Positions 23,842 to 31,714 of a DNA stretch of 64,000 bases are shown piece by piece (positions within the stretch are counted from its first letter, which is position 1; the number at the start of each line of letters is the position of its first letter). The stretch is taken from assembly GCF_036099295.1 (NCBI RefSeq), contig NZ_CP107976.1:1178001-1242000 (forward strand). The letters are read 5' to 3'. The position numbers and the translations under genes were made by a program. Below the pieces are notes generated by a model. The model was not told where the DNA came from. It worked only from the letters and a program-made list of their open reading frames with translations, and searched no databases. This DNA is from Streptomyces sp. NBC_00358. GTDB taxonomy: Bacteria > Actinomycetota > Actinomycetes > Streptomycetales > Streptomycetaceae.

Positions 23842-24393
23842 ATGCCATCACCCGGGAGCGCGCCGACGATCGTGGTCGTCATGGGCGTCTCGGCGTCCGG
23901 CAAGAGCACCTTCGGGAGGGAGCTCGCCCAGCGTCTCAACGTGCCCTTCGTGGAGGGCGACGACTTCCACACCCAGCGGAACATCGCCAGGATGAGCGCG
24001 GGGCTGCCGCTGGACGACGCCGACCGCGAACCGTGGCTGCACACGCTCGCGAACTGGATCCGCGACGCGACCCGGTCCCGGCACGGCGCGGTGGTGTCCT
24101 GCTCGGCTCTCAAACTCACCTACCGGGAGCTGCTCCGCGCGGCCGGGCCCGGCGTGTGGTTCGTGCACCTGGACCTGGACCGGGAGACCGCCCGGCGGCG
24201 CATCACGCACCGCACCGGGCACTTCATGTCCGAGGAGCTGCTCGCCTCCCAGTACGCCACCCTCCAGCCGCTGCGCGACGACGAGCCGGGGCTGACGGTC
24301 GAAGCGGCGAACGACACCGGGGCGAACCTGGACCGGGTGCAGACCGCCCTCGCCGCCTTCGAATCCGACCGGCGGGGCACGAACACCGACTAG
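23842..24393 (+). CDS. gluconokinase
   Basis: 183 residues from ATG 23842, after GAGGAG. The P-loop is GVSASGKS at 15-22, followed by EGDDFHTQRNIARMSAGLPLDDADREPWL, the standard gluconokinase substrate segment, then CSALKLTYRELLRAAGPGVWFVHLDLD and HFMSEELLASQYATLQP. It phosphorylates D-gluconate to 6-phosphogluconate with ATP, feeding the pentose phosphate pathway. The length is normal for the GntK family. It is alone in its transcript, with a hairpin terminator at 24484-24508. Divergent from the SDR gene. Confidence 0.93.
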   Translation: MPSPGSAPTIVVVMGVSASGKSTFGRELAQRLNVPFVEGDDFHTQRNIARMSAGLPLDDADREPWLHTLANWIRDATRSRHGAVVSCSALKLTYRELLRAAGPGVWFVHLDLDRETARRRITHRTGHFMSEELLASQYATLQPLRDDEPGLTVEAANDTGANLDRVQTALAAFESDRRGTNTD

Positions 24394-24408
24394 CGGCACC
24401 GGCACACA

Positions 24409-24486
24409 CGCCGTGCGTGTCCGGGCACCCGCGCCACGCCACGGTCCACGGGCCGCGCGCCCCGCGGTGGCCGGACACGCACGGCG
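24409..24486. repeat. 16-bp perfect inverted repeat with 46-nt spacer
   Basis: Arms 24409-24424 and 24471-24486 are exact reverse complements, just after the gluconokinase stop. The right arm shares three bases with the next hairpin, so the two structures could compete for the junction. Confidence 0.6.
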
Positions 24487-24508
24487 CCCCGGAGGTTCTC
24501 CGGGGCGC
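24484..24508 (+). terminator. hairpin terminator after gluconokinase
   Basis: Perfect 11-bp GC stem (24484-24494 with 24498-24508) and a GTT loop, about 90 bp after the stop codon. It lacks a T-run but is stable. Confidence 0.6.
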
Positions 24509-24985
24509 TGTTCCGCGGCAGCCGCTTCCCTTGCCGCAGGACACGAACCGGCGGTGCCGGTCGGCGCGGTGGCCGGTGGATTCCCGTGTCTCTCCACGAC
24601 GGGAGTCACCGGCCCGGAACCAGAGTGCCCTGAGATGCGGGTGCGGTGGGCGCGGTTCGCCGTCATGTCATCGCCTTGTAAGGAACCACACACCCGCGCG
24701 ACCGTCCCGGACATGCGTCCGACGTTCCTTCAAGAAGTGAACCGCGTTCCGCCTTCGGCTTCCGTCACCACATGTCGATGAACACCCTTGCGCCGAAGCC
24801 GCGTTCATGGTGAGGCGATCACCGGGTCGTTCAACTCCTCGTGGTGGACGCCGATTTCAAAGGGTTCCTTGTTTCATATCTTGACGTCTTTGGTGCAGAC
24901 CTTTAGGTTCACCGATCACCACGACTCCATGAATGCATTCGATGTTCACGGACATGAACCCCCCACCAGTTCAGGAGTGTCCCCC
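24509..24985. promoter_or_regulatory. promoter region of the ricin-lectin gene pair
   Basis: About 477 bp with no gene. The part 24850-24960 is clearly AT-richer and holds the likely promoter. A sequence at 24889-24904 (tttggtgcagaccttt) matches 10 of 16 positions of the DasR consensus as I recall it, a weak candidate site. Confidence 0.4.
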
Positions 24986-27232
24986 ATGTCCAGATTCACC
25001 CTGCCCGGATCCCGAAGAGAGTCCGGGCGCCACCGAACGGCCAGGCTGCTGACGGTGACCGCTCTCGTGGCGACCACGCTGTCGGGCCTGGCCGTCGGCT
25101 CGCAGAACGCCGCAGCCCAGAACGACGCGGTGGCCCAGGCCGCCGCGGTGCCGGCCGGCTGGGCCACCGTCGTCAACACGGGCAGCGGCAAGTGCGTCGA
25201 CGCCCGCGCCGCCGCGACGGCGAACGGTACGGCGGTCCAGCAGTACGCCTGCAACAGCAGCCAGGCCCAGCAGTGGCAGTTCGCCGCCACGTCGGGCGGC
25301 TACTCCCAGGTCGACAACCGGGCCGACGCCACCAAGGCCTGGGACGTCACGGGCGTCTCGGCCGCGGACAGCGCGCCGGTGCAGTTGTGGGCGTACGGCG
25401 GCGGCACCAACCAGCAGTGGCAGGCCGTGGCGGAGGCCGCGGGCACCTACCACTTCGTGAACCGCAACAGCGGCAAGTGCCTCGATGTGCCGAGCGCCTC
25501 CACCGCCGACAGCGTGCAACTCCAGCAGTACACGTGCAACGGCACGGCGGCCCAGTCCTTCTCCGTCAACGCGGTGGACACGCAACAGCCGCCGGGGACA
25601 CCGGACCTGGGCCCGAACGTCACCGTCTTCGACCCGTCGACCCCGGCCGCGACCGTCCAGAGCAGTCTCGACTCGGCGTTCTCCCAGCAGGAGACCAATC
25701 AGTTCGGCACCGCCCGCAAGGCCTTCCTGTTCAAGCCGGGCACCTACAGCGCCAACGCGAACGTCGGCTTCTACACCCAGGTCGCGGGTCTCGGGCTGTC
25801 CCCCGACGACGTCGACATCCGGGGCTCGGTGCACGCCGAGGCGGACTGGTTCCAGGGCAACGCGACCCAGAACTTCTGGCGTTCGGCGGAGAACCTCTCG
25901 GTGACTCCCACGTCCGGGTCGGACCGCTGGGCGGTGTCGCAGGCGGCGCCGTACCGGCGGATGCATCTGCGCGGCAACCTCGCCCTGGACGACGGCGGCT
26001 GGTCCAGCGGCGGCTACATGGCCGACACGAAGATCGACGGCCAGGTCGACTCCGGTTCGCAGCAGCAGTGGCTGTCGCGGAACACCGAGTGGTCGAACTG
26101 GACCGGATCCAACTGGAACATGGTGTTCGTCGGCGCGAAGAACGCCCCGGCGAACAGCTTCCCGAGCCCGCCGTACACGACGGTGGACCAGACACCGGTC
26201 TCCCGCGAGAAGCCCTTCCTCTACGTCGACGCGGCGGGTGCCTGGAAGGTGTTCGTGCCGTCCGTACGCACCAACTCCAGTGGCACCAGTTGGAGTTCGG
26301 GAACTCCCGCAGGGACCTCCCTGCCGCTCTCCGACTTCTTCATCGTCAAGCCCGGCGCGACCGCGGCGCAGTTGAACGACGCGCTGGCCCAGGGCAGGAA
26401 CCTGCTGGTGACACCCGGGGTCTACCACCTGGACCAGACGCTCAAGGTCACCCGGGCCGACACCGTGGTACTGGGCCTCGGCCTGGCCACGTTCGTCCCC
26501 GACAACGGCGTCACCGCGATGACGGTCGCGGATGTGAACGGCGTCCAGTTGGCCGGGCTGCTGATCGACGCGGGCACCACCAACTCCGCGCAACTGCTGG
26601 AGATGGGACCGAGCGGCTCCTCCGCGGACCACAGCGCCGACCCGAGCTCCCTGCACGACGTGTTCTTCCGCATCGGCGGCGCGGGCGTCGGCAAGGCCAC
26701 CACGAGCCTGACCGTCAACAGCGACGACGTCATCGGCGACCACCTGTGGCTGTGGCGCGCGGACCACGGCAGCGGGGTCGGCTGGACCAGCAACACGGCC
26801 GACACCGGGCTGGTCGTGAACGGCGACGACGTGACCATGTACGGGCTGTTCGTCGAGCACTACCAGAAGTACCAGACGATCTGGAACGGCAACGGCGGCC
26901 GCACGTACTTCTACCAGAACGAGATGCCGTACGACCCGCCCAACCAGGCGGCGTGGATGAACGGTTCGACGCAGGGCTACGCCGCCTACAAGGTCGCCGC
27001 CTCCGTGACGAGCCACCAGGTGTACGGCTTCGGCAGCTACTGCTACTTCAACGTCAACTCCGCCGTCGCCGCGGAGCACGCCATCGAGGCGCCGGTCAAC
27101 GCGAACGTGCGCTTCAAGGACATGGTGACCGTCTCCCTTGGCGGTACGGGCACCATCCGGCACGTCGTCAACGACCGGGGCGGCCCGTCCAACTCCTCGA
27201 CCAATGTGGCCGATCTCGTCAGCTACCCCTGA
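24986..27232 (+). CDS. secreted ricin-lectin (CBM13) plus right-handed beta-helix protein
   Basis: 748 residues; ATG 24986 follows AGGAG by eight bases. Signal peptide at residues 1-45 (basic start, TVTALVATTLSGLAVGS, cleavage near NAAAQ). Residues about 60-190 are a CBM13/ricin beta-trefoil: GSGKCVDARAAATANGTAVQQYACN, then AWDVTGVSAADSAPVQLWAY and a third QxW repeat GKCLDVPSAS. The rest looks like a parallel beta-helix (GLGLSPDDVDIRG, KVTRADTVVLGLGLATF, GDDVTMYGLFVEHYQKYQT), a fold used by pectate lyases and GH55 enzymes; catalytic residues are not certain. It should act outside the cell on plant or fungal polysaccharide. Co-transcribed with the ThuA-like gene 29 bp on. Confidence 0.85.
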   Translation: MSRFTLPGSRRESGRHRTARLLTVTALVATTLSGLAVGSQNAAAQNDAVAQAAAVPAGWATVVNTGSGKCVDARAAATANGTAVQQYACNSSQAQQWQFAATSGGYSQVDNRADATKAWDVTGVSAADSAPVQLWAYGGGTNQQWQAVAEAAGTYHFVNRNSGKCLDVPSASTADSVQLQQYTCNGTAAQSFSVNAVDTQQPPGTPDLGPNVTVFDPSTPAATVQSSLDSAFSQQETNQFGTARKAFLFKPGTYSANANVGFYTQVAGLGLSPDDVDIRGSVHAEADWFQGNATQNFWRSAENLSVTPTSGSDRWAVSQAAPYRRMHLRGNLALDDGGWSSGGYMADTKIDGQVDSGSQQQWLSRNTEWSNWTGSNWNMVFVGAKNAPANSFPSPPYTTVDQTPVSREKPFLYVDAAGAWKVFVPSVRTNSSGTSWSSGTPAGTSLPLSDFFIVKPGATAAQLNDALAQGRNLLVTPGVYHLDQTLKVTRADTVVLGLGLATFVPDNGVTAMTVADVNGVQLAGLLIDAGTTNSAQLLEMGPSGSSADHSADPSSLHDVFFRIGGAGVGKATTSLTVNSDDVIGDHLWLWRADHGSGVGWTSNTADTGLVVNGDDVTMYGLFVEHYQKYQTIWNGNGGRTYFYQNEMPYDPPNQAAWMNGSTQGYAAYKVAASVTSHQVYGFGSYCYFNVNSAVAAEHAIEAPVNANVRFKDMVTVSLGGTGTIRHVVNDRGGPSNSSTNVADLVSYP

Positions 27233-27261
27233 TCCCTGACACGTACGGGAAGGAGAGTCGG

Positions 27262-28554
27262 ATGCGCATCAGCGAATCCGGTCCGGCGCGCGGTGTCCTG
27301 CGGGTCCTCGTGCTCCTGGCGACCCTGCTCGGCCTCGCGGCGCCGCCCGCCGCGCACGCCACGACCGCGGCGGCCCCGTTCAAGGTGCTCGCCCTCTACA
27401 ACGGCACCTGGGACGCCGCTCACATCAGCTTCGTCCACGAGGCCAACGACTGGTTCCCGAAGCAGGCCGCGGCGAACGGTTTCACCTACACGGCCAGCAA
27501 CGACTGGGACCTGCTCAGCAACGGAGGCGTGAACGCGTACCAGGTCGTCCTGTTCCTCGACGACCTGCCGCAGACCGTGGCCCAACGCGCCGGTTTCGAG
27601 CAGTACATGCGCGGGGGAGGCGGCTGGCTGGGCTTCCACGTCTCCGCCTTCACCACCGACGCGCAGAGCTGGCCGTGGTATCACGACCAGTTCCTCGGCA
27701 GCGGTGACTTCAGGTCCAACACCTGGGGGCCGACCACGGCCGTCCTGAAGGTGGAGGACCGCACACATCCCTCCACCGTCAGCCTGCCCGCGACCTTCAC
27801 CTCGTCGGTCAGCGAGTGGTACAGCTGGTCCAACGACCTGCGGCAGAACCCGGACATCAGGATTCTCGCCTCGATCGACCCGAGCAGCTTCCCGCTCGGC
27901 ACGGACCCGGGCCAGACCTGGAACAGCGGCTACTACCCGATCCTGTGGACCAACGCGAAGTACCGGATGCTGTACGCGAACTTCGGCCACAACGCGATGG
28001 ACTACGCGACGAACACGACGCTCTCGTCGACGTTCGCGAGCGCGACGCAGAACCGGTTCCTGCTGGACGGACTCAAATGGCTCGGCGGGGCGGGCTCGTC
28101 GGTGCCACCGGCGGACCCGATCTCCGAGACCACCTGGTACTCCCTCGCCAACTCCGGCAACGGCACCTGCGTGGACGCCCGTTCGGCCGGCACGGCGAAC
28201 GGGACCGCGATCCAGCAGTACGCGTGCAACGGCACGCAGGCGCAGCAGTTCCAGTTCCGCTCGACGGACAGCGGCTACACGCGGATCACGCTCCGCCCGG
28301 ACCCGCAGCAGGTCGTCGACGTCACCGACCGTTCGACGGCCGACAACGCGCCGTTGCAGCTGTGGAGTTGGTCGAACGGCCAGAACCAGCAATGGCTGCC
28401 GGTGCGGGAGAGCAGCGGGCGCTATCACTTCACCGCCCGGCACAGCGGCAAGTGTCTGAGCGCGGCGGGTTCCGCGGCGAACAGCGTGCAGCTCACCCAG
28501 CGCACCTGTGACGGCTCCGCCGCACAGAGCTTCGCACTCACCGCGCAGCCCTGA
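27262..28554 (+). CDS. secreted ThuA-like domain plus ricin-lectin (CBM13) protein
   Basis: 430 residues; AAGGAG precedes ATG 27262. Signal peptide at 1-34 (VLRVLVLLATLLGLAAPPAAHA). Residues about 38-275 match the ThuA-like fold, a class-I glutamine-amidotransferase-like domain: FKVLALYNGTWDAAHISFVHEANDWF, YQVVLFLDDLPQTVAQRAGFEQYMRGGGGWLGFH, and NFGHNAMDYATN. The C-terminal 140 residues are a CBM13 trefoil with GNGTCVDARSAGTANGTAIQQYACN, strongly similar to the one in the preceding gene but at the opposite end of the protein. ThuA-like secreted proteins are linked to sugar metabolism but have no proven reaction that I can state. A strong terminator follows. Confidence 0.87.
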   Translation: MRISESGPARGVLRVLVLLATLLGLAAPPAAHATTAAAPFKVLALYNGTWDAAHISFVHEANDWFPKQAAANGFTYTASNDWDLLSNGGVNAYQVVLFLDDLPQTVAQRAGFEQYMRGGGGWLGFHVSAFTTDAQSWPWYHDQFLGSGDFRSNTWGPTTAVLKVEDRTHPSTVSLPATFTSSVSEWYSWSNDLRQNPDIRILASIDPSSFPLGTDPGQTWNSGYYPILWTNAKYRMLYANFGHNAMDYATNTTLSSTFASATQNRFLLDGLKWLGGAGSSVPPADPISETTWYSLANSGNGTCVDARSAGTANGTAIQQYACNGTQAQQFQFRSTDSGYTRITLRPDPQQVVDVTDRSTADNAPLQLWSWSNGQNQQWLPVRESSGRYHFTARHSGKCLSAAGSAANSVQLTQRTCDGSAAQSFALTAQP

Positions 28555-28570
28555 CCCGCGGCGCTCGAAA

Positions 28571-28604
28571 GGTGCCCCCGTCACGTCCGCGTGACGGGGG
28601 CACC
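28571..28604. terminator. strong bidirectional hairpin terminator
   Basis: Perfect 15-bp stem (28571-28585 with 28590-28604) and a TCCG loop between the convergent ricin-lectin and DUF1206 genes, 16 bp after the former. Confidence 0.85.
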
Positions 28605-28627
28605 CCCGCGTGGGAGCCCGCGCGGCC

Positions 28628-29464
28628 TCACACCTTCCGCCACCGGGCCATCGCGAAGGAGAACAGCCCGAACAGGACCAGCCCCGCCGCGACGCAGGCC
28701 AGCAGCCACGGGCCCATCGGGGTTCCGGCGAAGGACCGCAGGGTGCCGTCCATCCCCTTGGCCTGGTCGGGTTCGTAGTCCACGGCGGCCCGGACCGCGA
28801 AGGCCCCCGCCGCGGCGAACACCACGCCCCGCGCGGCCCCGCCGCCCACGCCCGCCGTGTCGACGGCCTTGCGGACCCGGCGTGACATCTCACCGAGCTT
28901 CAGATGCTTGTGGTACTTGCGCATGACCGCCCGCGCGGCGATCCAGACGCCGGCCACGACCAGCCCCGCGCCGGCGGCGCCGACGATCCACTGGCCACCG
29001 GGCAGGCCGAGGGCCTTGGCCGTGACGTCCCGGGACTGCCGGTCGCCCGAACCGCTGCCGCGCGATCCGGCCGCGAAGGCGAGTACGGAGTAGGCGACGA
29101 ACCCGTAGAACACGCACCGCCCGGCCGACATGAGGCGCTTGCCCGCCGCGCCGCCGTCCTGCCCGGCGGCGCCGAACACCGCCTCGGACAGCCGCCACAG
29201 CGCCATGCCCACGAGTCCGGCGCCCAGGGCCCAGAGCAGGGCGGCGCCGAACGGCTTCGAGGCGATCTCCTCCAGGGCGCCGCCCCGGTCCGCCTGCCGC
29301 CCTCCGCTGTCGCCGAAGGCGATCCGCAGGGCCAGTACCCCGACCAGGGCGTAGATCACCCCGCGCGCGGCCAGTCCCGCGCGGGCCGCGCCTTCCCGTC
29401 CCGAGCCCGTCGCCGCGCGGCGGGCGCCGAGCTCCGAGCTGCGGGCCGCCGTCCCGGCGTTCAC
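28628..29464 (-). CDS. DUF1206 family membrane protein
   Basis: 278 residues with six membrane helices arranged as three repeats of a two-helix unit, the DUF1206 pattern. Each unit has an R/G-rich lead-in: AARGVIYALVGVLALRIAFGD, SAGRCVFYGFVAYSVLAFAAG, and GGAARGVVFAAAGAFAVRAAVDY, the second helix of each ending near MGPWLLACVAAGLVLFGLFSF. The start is GTG 29464, which overlaps the TGA of the upstream gene by four bases (GTGA), indicating translational coupling. Function unknown; such proteins are common in actinobacterial membranes. Confidence 0.9.
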   Translation of the reverse strand: MNAGTAARSSELGARRAATGSGREGAARAGLAARGVIYALVGVLALRIAFGDSGGRQADRGGALEEIASKPFGAALLWALGAGLVGMALWRLSEAVFGAAGQDGGAAGKRLMSAGRCVFYGFVAYSVLAFAAGSRGSGSGDRQSRDVTAKALGLPGGQWIVGAAGAGLVVAGVWIAARAVMRKYHKHLKLGEMSRRVRKAVDTAGVGGGAARGVVFAAAGAFAVRAAVDYEPDQAKGMDGTLRSFAGTPMGPWLLACVAAGLVLFGLFSFAMARWRKV

Positions 29465-29859
29465 GCGGACCGTGTCTCGTGCGCCGTACTCGAATCCAGT
29501 CGCAGCTTCATCTGTACCTCCTGGTCACCGGCCTCCGTGCCCAGCTCGTGCACGGTGAAGGCGGCACCGAGTGCCTCCCGCAGATGTCTCGTCGCGAGGG
29601 GGCCGCCCTGTGCCTCCACTGTCGGCTGCCCCGAAAGTTCCACGACAGGCCCGCCGGGATCCCGGGGATCACCGGCGGTGTCGAACAGCGCGGTCCACAC
29701 CGTCGGCCGGCCGCTCGCGGACTCGTGCGGCTCGGCCGCACCCTCGGGGTCCGCGGTGAACCGGCCGGACAGAACGGCGAACACGCTCCTCGCGTCCGCC
29801 GCGGAGCAGTCGCCGAGCATCACGTGAACCGTTGACGCGGGCAGTTGTTGCACGCTCAT
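29461..29859 (-). CDS. conserved hypothetical protein coupled to DUF1206
   Basis: 132 residues from ATG 29859, preceded by a purine-rich GAGGGAGAGGG. The sequence begins MSVQQLPASTVHVMLGDCSAADARSVFAVL and contains RPTVWTALFDTAG, VVELSGQPTVEAQGG and LREALGAAFTVHELGTEAGDQEVQMKLRLDS. It looks like an alpha/beta soluble protein without signal peptide; a DCS motif near the start could be a Cys site. Function not recognised. It is the first gene of a two-gene unit with the DUF1206 protein, so a membrane-linked role is possible. Confidence 0.7.
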   Translation of the reverse strand: MSVQQLPASTVHVMLGDCSAADARSVFAVLSGRFTADPEGAAEPHESASGRPTVWTALFDTAGDPRDPGGPVVELSGQPTVEAQGGPLATRHLREALGAAFTVHELGTEAGDQEVQMKLRLDSSTAHETRSA

Positions 29860-30050
29860 GAAAACCCTCTCCCTCGCGTCGGCGAAAAGGCACGCGCGCC
29901 CGCGAACGAGCACGTCGTGATGCCTGTACGGGTACCCCGCGATCACATGCGAAACAGGGAACGCACGCATTGCTTGCGCCGATACCGGCCCAGGTCAGAA
30001 AGGTCCGTGAGCTATGTTGAGTTCTCGTGGGACATCAAGGAGGCGCACCG

Positions 30051-30974
30051 GTGCCATCGCCGCAGCAGGCACGCGCACAGGCATCCGCGATCACCTCGGG
30101 CAAGACGGCTCCCGAGGCGGGTGTGGCACCCACGTCCCAGCTCAGGGAACTGTTCGACGGCCCCCGGCTCTCCCCGGGCCAGCGGCGCATCGCCCAGTAC
30201 CTGATCGAGCACATCACCGAGGCGGCGTTCCTGTCGATCACCGACCTCGCCGAGCGGGTCGGCGTGAGCCAGCCCTCCGTGACCCGCTTCGCGGCGGCGG
30301 TCGGGTTCAGCGGGTACCCCGCGTTGCGTGAGAGCCTCCAGGCCATCGCGCTCAGCACCCTCGGCAGCGCTCCGGGAACGCCGGCCGAGGTCACGAGCAA
30401 CGAGCTCCAGGCGGCGGTGGACGCCGAGATCGAGAACCTGGAGAACCTGCGGCGGGACTTCGCCGATCCCGACCAGGTCATCCGCGTCGGGCGGGCCCTG
30501 TCGAAGTCGGCGCCGCTGACGGTTCTCGGGCTGCGGATCTCCGGCTCGCTGGCCGAGTACTTCGCGTACGCCGCCCGTCGTATCCACCCCGATGTGCGGG
30601 TGGTGAGCCGCGGCGGCTCGGTCGCCTACGACGCGCTGCTCCAGTCGCGCGAGGCGGGCGGCACCTGGGTCCTGGCCTTCGGAATGCCCCGGCACGCCCA
30701 GGAGACGCTCACGGCCATGCGGGTCGCCCGCAGCGCCGGACTCAAGGTGGCGCTGATCACCGACCTCGGGCTCGGCCCGCTGGCCGACGAGGCCGACGTC
30801 ACCTTCGCCACCGGCACCGGCTCCCGCCTCGTGTTCGACTCCTACTCGGCGCCCGTGGTCCTGTCCGCGGCACTGCTCCAGGCCATGACCGACGCCGATC
30901 CGGAGCGCACCCAGGCCCGCCTGGAGGAGTACGAGCAGGTCGCCGAGCAGCACCAGTTCTTCCTGCGGGACTGA
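30051..30974 (+). CDS. RpiR/MurR-family transcriptional regulator
   Basis: 307 residues from GTG 30051, six bases after AAGGAGG. The N-terminal HTH-6 domain spans about 40-115 (LSPGQRRIAQYLIEHITEAAFLSITDLAERVGVSQPSVTRFAAAVGFSGYPALRESLQ), and residues 130-270 form a SIS sugar-phosphate isomerase domain (LTVLGLRISGSLAEYFAYAARRIHPDVRVVSRGGS, VLAFGMPRHAQETLTAMRVARSAG, ALITDLGLGPLADEADVTFATGTGS). Such proteins repress or activate sugar-catabolic genes on binding a phosphosugar. Which genes are controlled cannot be told; no sugar operon is directly adjacent. Confidence 0.92.
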   Translation: MPSPQQARAQASAITSGKTAPEAGVAPTSQLRELFDGPRLSPGQRRIAQYLIEHITEAAFLSITDLAERVGVSQPSVTRFAAAVGFSGYPALRESLQAIALSTLGSAPGTPAEVTSNELQAAVDAEIENLENLRRDFADPDQVIRVGRALSKSAPLTVLGLRISGSLAEYFAYAARRIHPDVRVVSRGGSVAYDALLQSREAGGTWVLAFGMPRHAQETLTAMRVARSAGLKVALITDLGLGPLADEADVTFATGTGSRLVFDSYSAPVVLSAALLQAMTDADPERTQARLEEYEQVAEQHQFFLRD

Positions 30975-31287
30975 CCGCGGCACCACGCGGCACCCCTCTC
31001 CCGTACCGGCTGTCACCACGACATCACGGGATCATTCACATCAAAGCACGCATGAATGTTTTCATGCTCTTGCGCTTCCGGCGGCATATATAAATACTTC
31101 TTTCGGATAGTGACCTGGAGCCCTCCAGGTCACTGCCCATGACCACCCGGGGCCCCCGCTCCTACCCGCATCGGGTCCCGGGTGTTCGAGCGGGTCTCGC
31201 CTGCGAGGCCCGTGGTGGCGGCCCCGGTCCCCCTATGCCGGGGCCGCCCCCATAGTCCCCCGCCGACGTAACCCGGAAGCGATGAAC
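30975..31287. other. intergenic region with AT-rich promoter-like tract and two hairpins
   Basis: This 313-bp stretch has a sharply AT-rich segment at 31032-31105 (tatataaatac), then an 11-bp perfect hairpin at 31109-31134 (loop GCCC) and a second 11-bp hairpin at 31217-31248. Together they could form the transcribed leader of the next gene or a small RNA. The hairpins flank a 38-codon open frame at 31139-31255. Confidence 0.45.
31139..31255 (+). CDS. possible 38-residue small protein or leader peptide
   Basis: ATG 31139 to TAG 31255, beginning MTTRGPRSYPHRV and ending in a Gly/Pro-rich tail. It lies between two hairpins upstream of the 31288 gene. There is no clear ribosome site, and the Gly/Pro tail follows from the hairpin sequence, so it may be only an open frame within a structured RNA. 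Confidence 0.2.
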   Translation: MTTRGPRSYPHRVPGVRAGLACEARGGGPGPPMPGPPP

Positions 31288-31665
31288 ATGGCCCTGACGT
31301 ATTCACCGATCACCTCGGACTGGCCGTGCCAGGTCAAGACCCCCGGCAGCTTCGACTGGGAGCGATCGGCGGTGAAATGGCTGCGCGAGCTGGTGCCGAG
31401 CCGCTACGCGAGCTACCCCGTCCTGCACAAGCACCCCGTCCTGCTCGCCCGCCACGCGCACCTCCAGGTGCAGCAGGAGATAAGGGTCGCCCGCACGGCA
31501 CTGCAGACCGCGCGCTCCGAGCTGCCCGGCCTCGGTCTGCAGGAGGGGGTCATCGAGCACACCATCAAGCTGTACGCCGCCGAGCTCATGCAGCTCCAGC
31601 ACATCGCCCGGAGCATCCGTACGGTGTCGCAGGCGCTGGTGGAGCACGCCCACCCGCGACACTGA
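31288..31665 (+). CDS. conserved small helical protein
   Basis: 125 residues from ATG 31288, preferred to ATG 31282 because GGAAG is then eight bases upstream. It starts MALTYSPITSDWPCQVKTPG and then becomes mostly helical: WERSAVKWLRELVPSRYASY, LLARHAHLQVQQEIRVARTALQTARSEL, IEHTIKLYAAELMQLQHIARSIRTVSQAL. No signal peptide or membrane span. The pattern is of a cytoplasmic helical bundle widespread in Streptomyces with no known function. It precedes the MBL gene by about 50 bp in the same direction and may be co-transcribed. Confidence 0.75.
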   Translation: MALTYSPITSDWPCQVKTPGSFDWERSAVKWLRELVPSRYASYPVLHKHPVLLARHAHLQVQQEIRVARTALQTARSELPGLGLQEGVIEHTIKLYAAELMQLQHIARSIRTVSQALVEHAHPRH

Positions 31666-31714
31666 GGTCCCGGACCTGCCGCGGTCCGGCGGAACCAGGC
31701 CCGAGGGAGACACC

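Noticed and set aside
25192..27259. Apparent N-terminal extension that would join the beta-helix and ThuA genes in one frame
   Set aside because: It is an off-frame reading of the first ricin-lectin gene; the true ThuA start is ATG 27262 with AAGGAG.
30027..30050. Upstream GTG start of the RpiR regulator
   Set aside because: AAGGAGG lies inside the extension and points to GTG 30051 instead.
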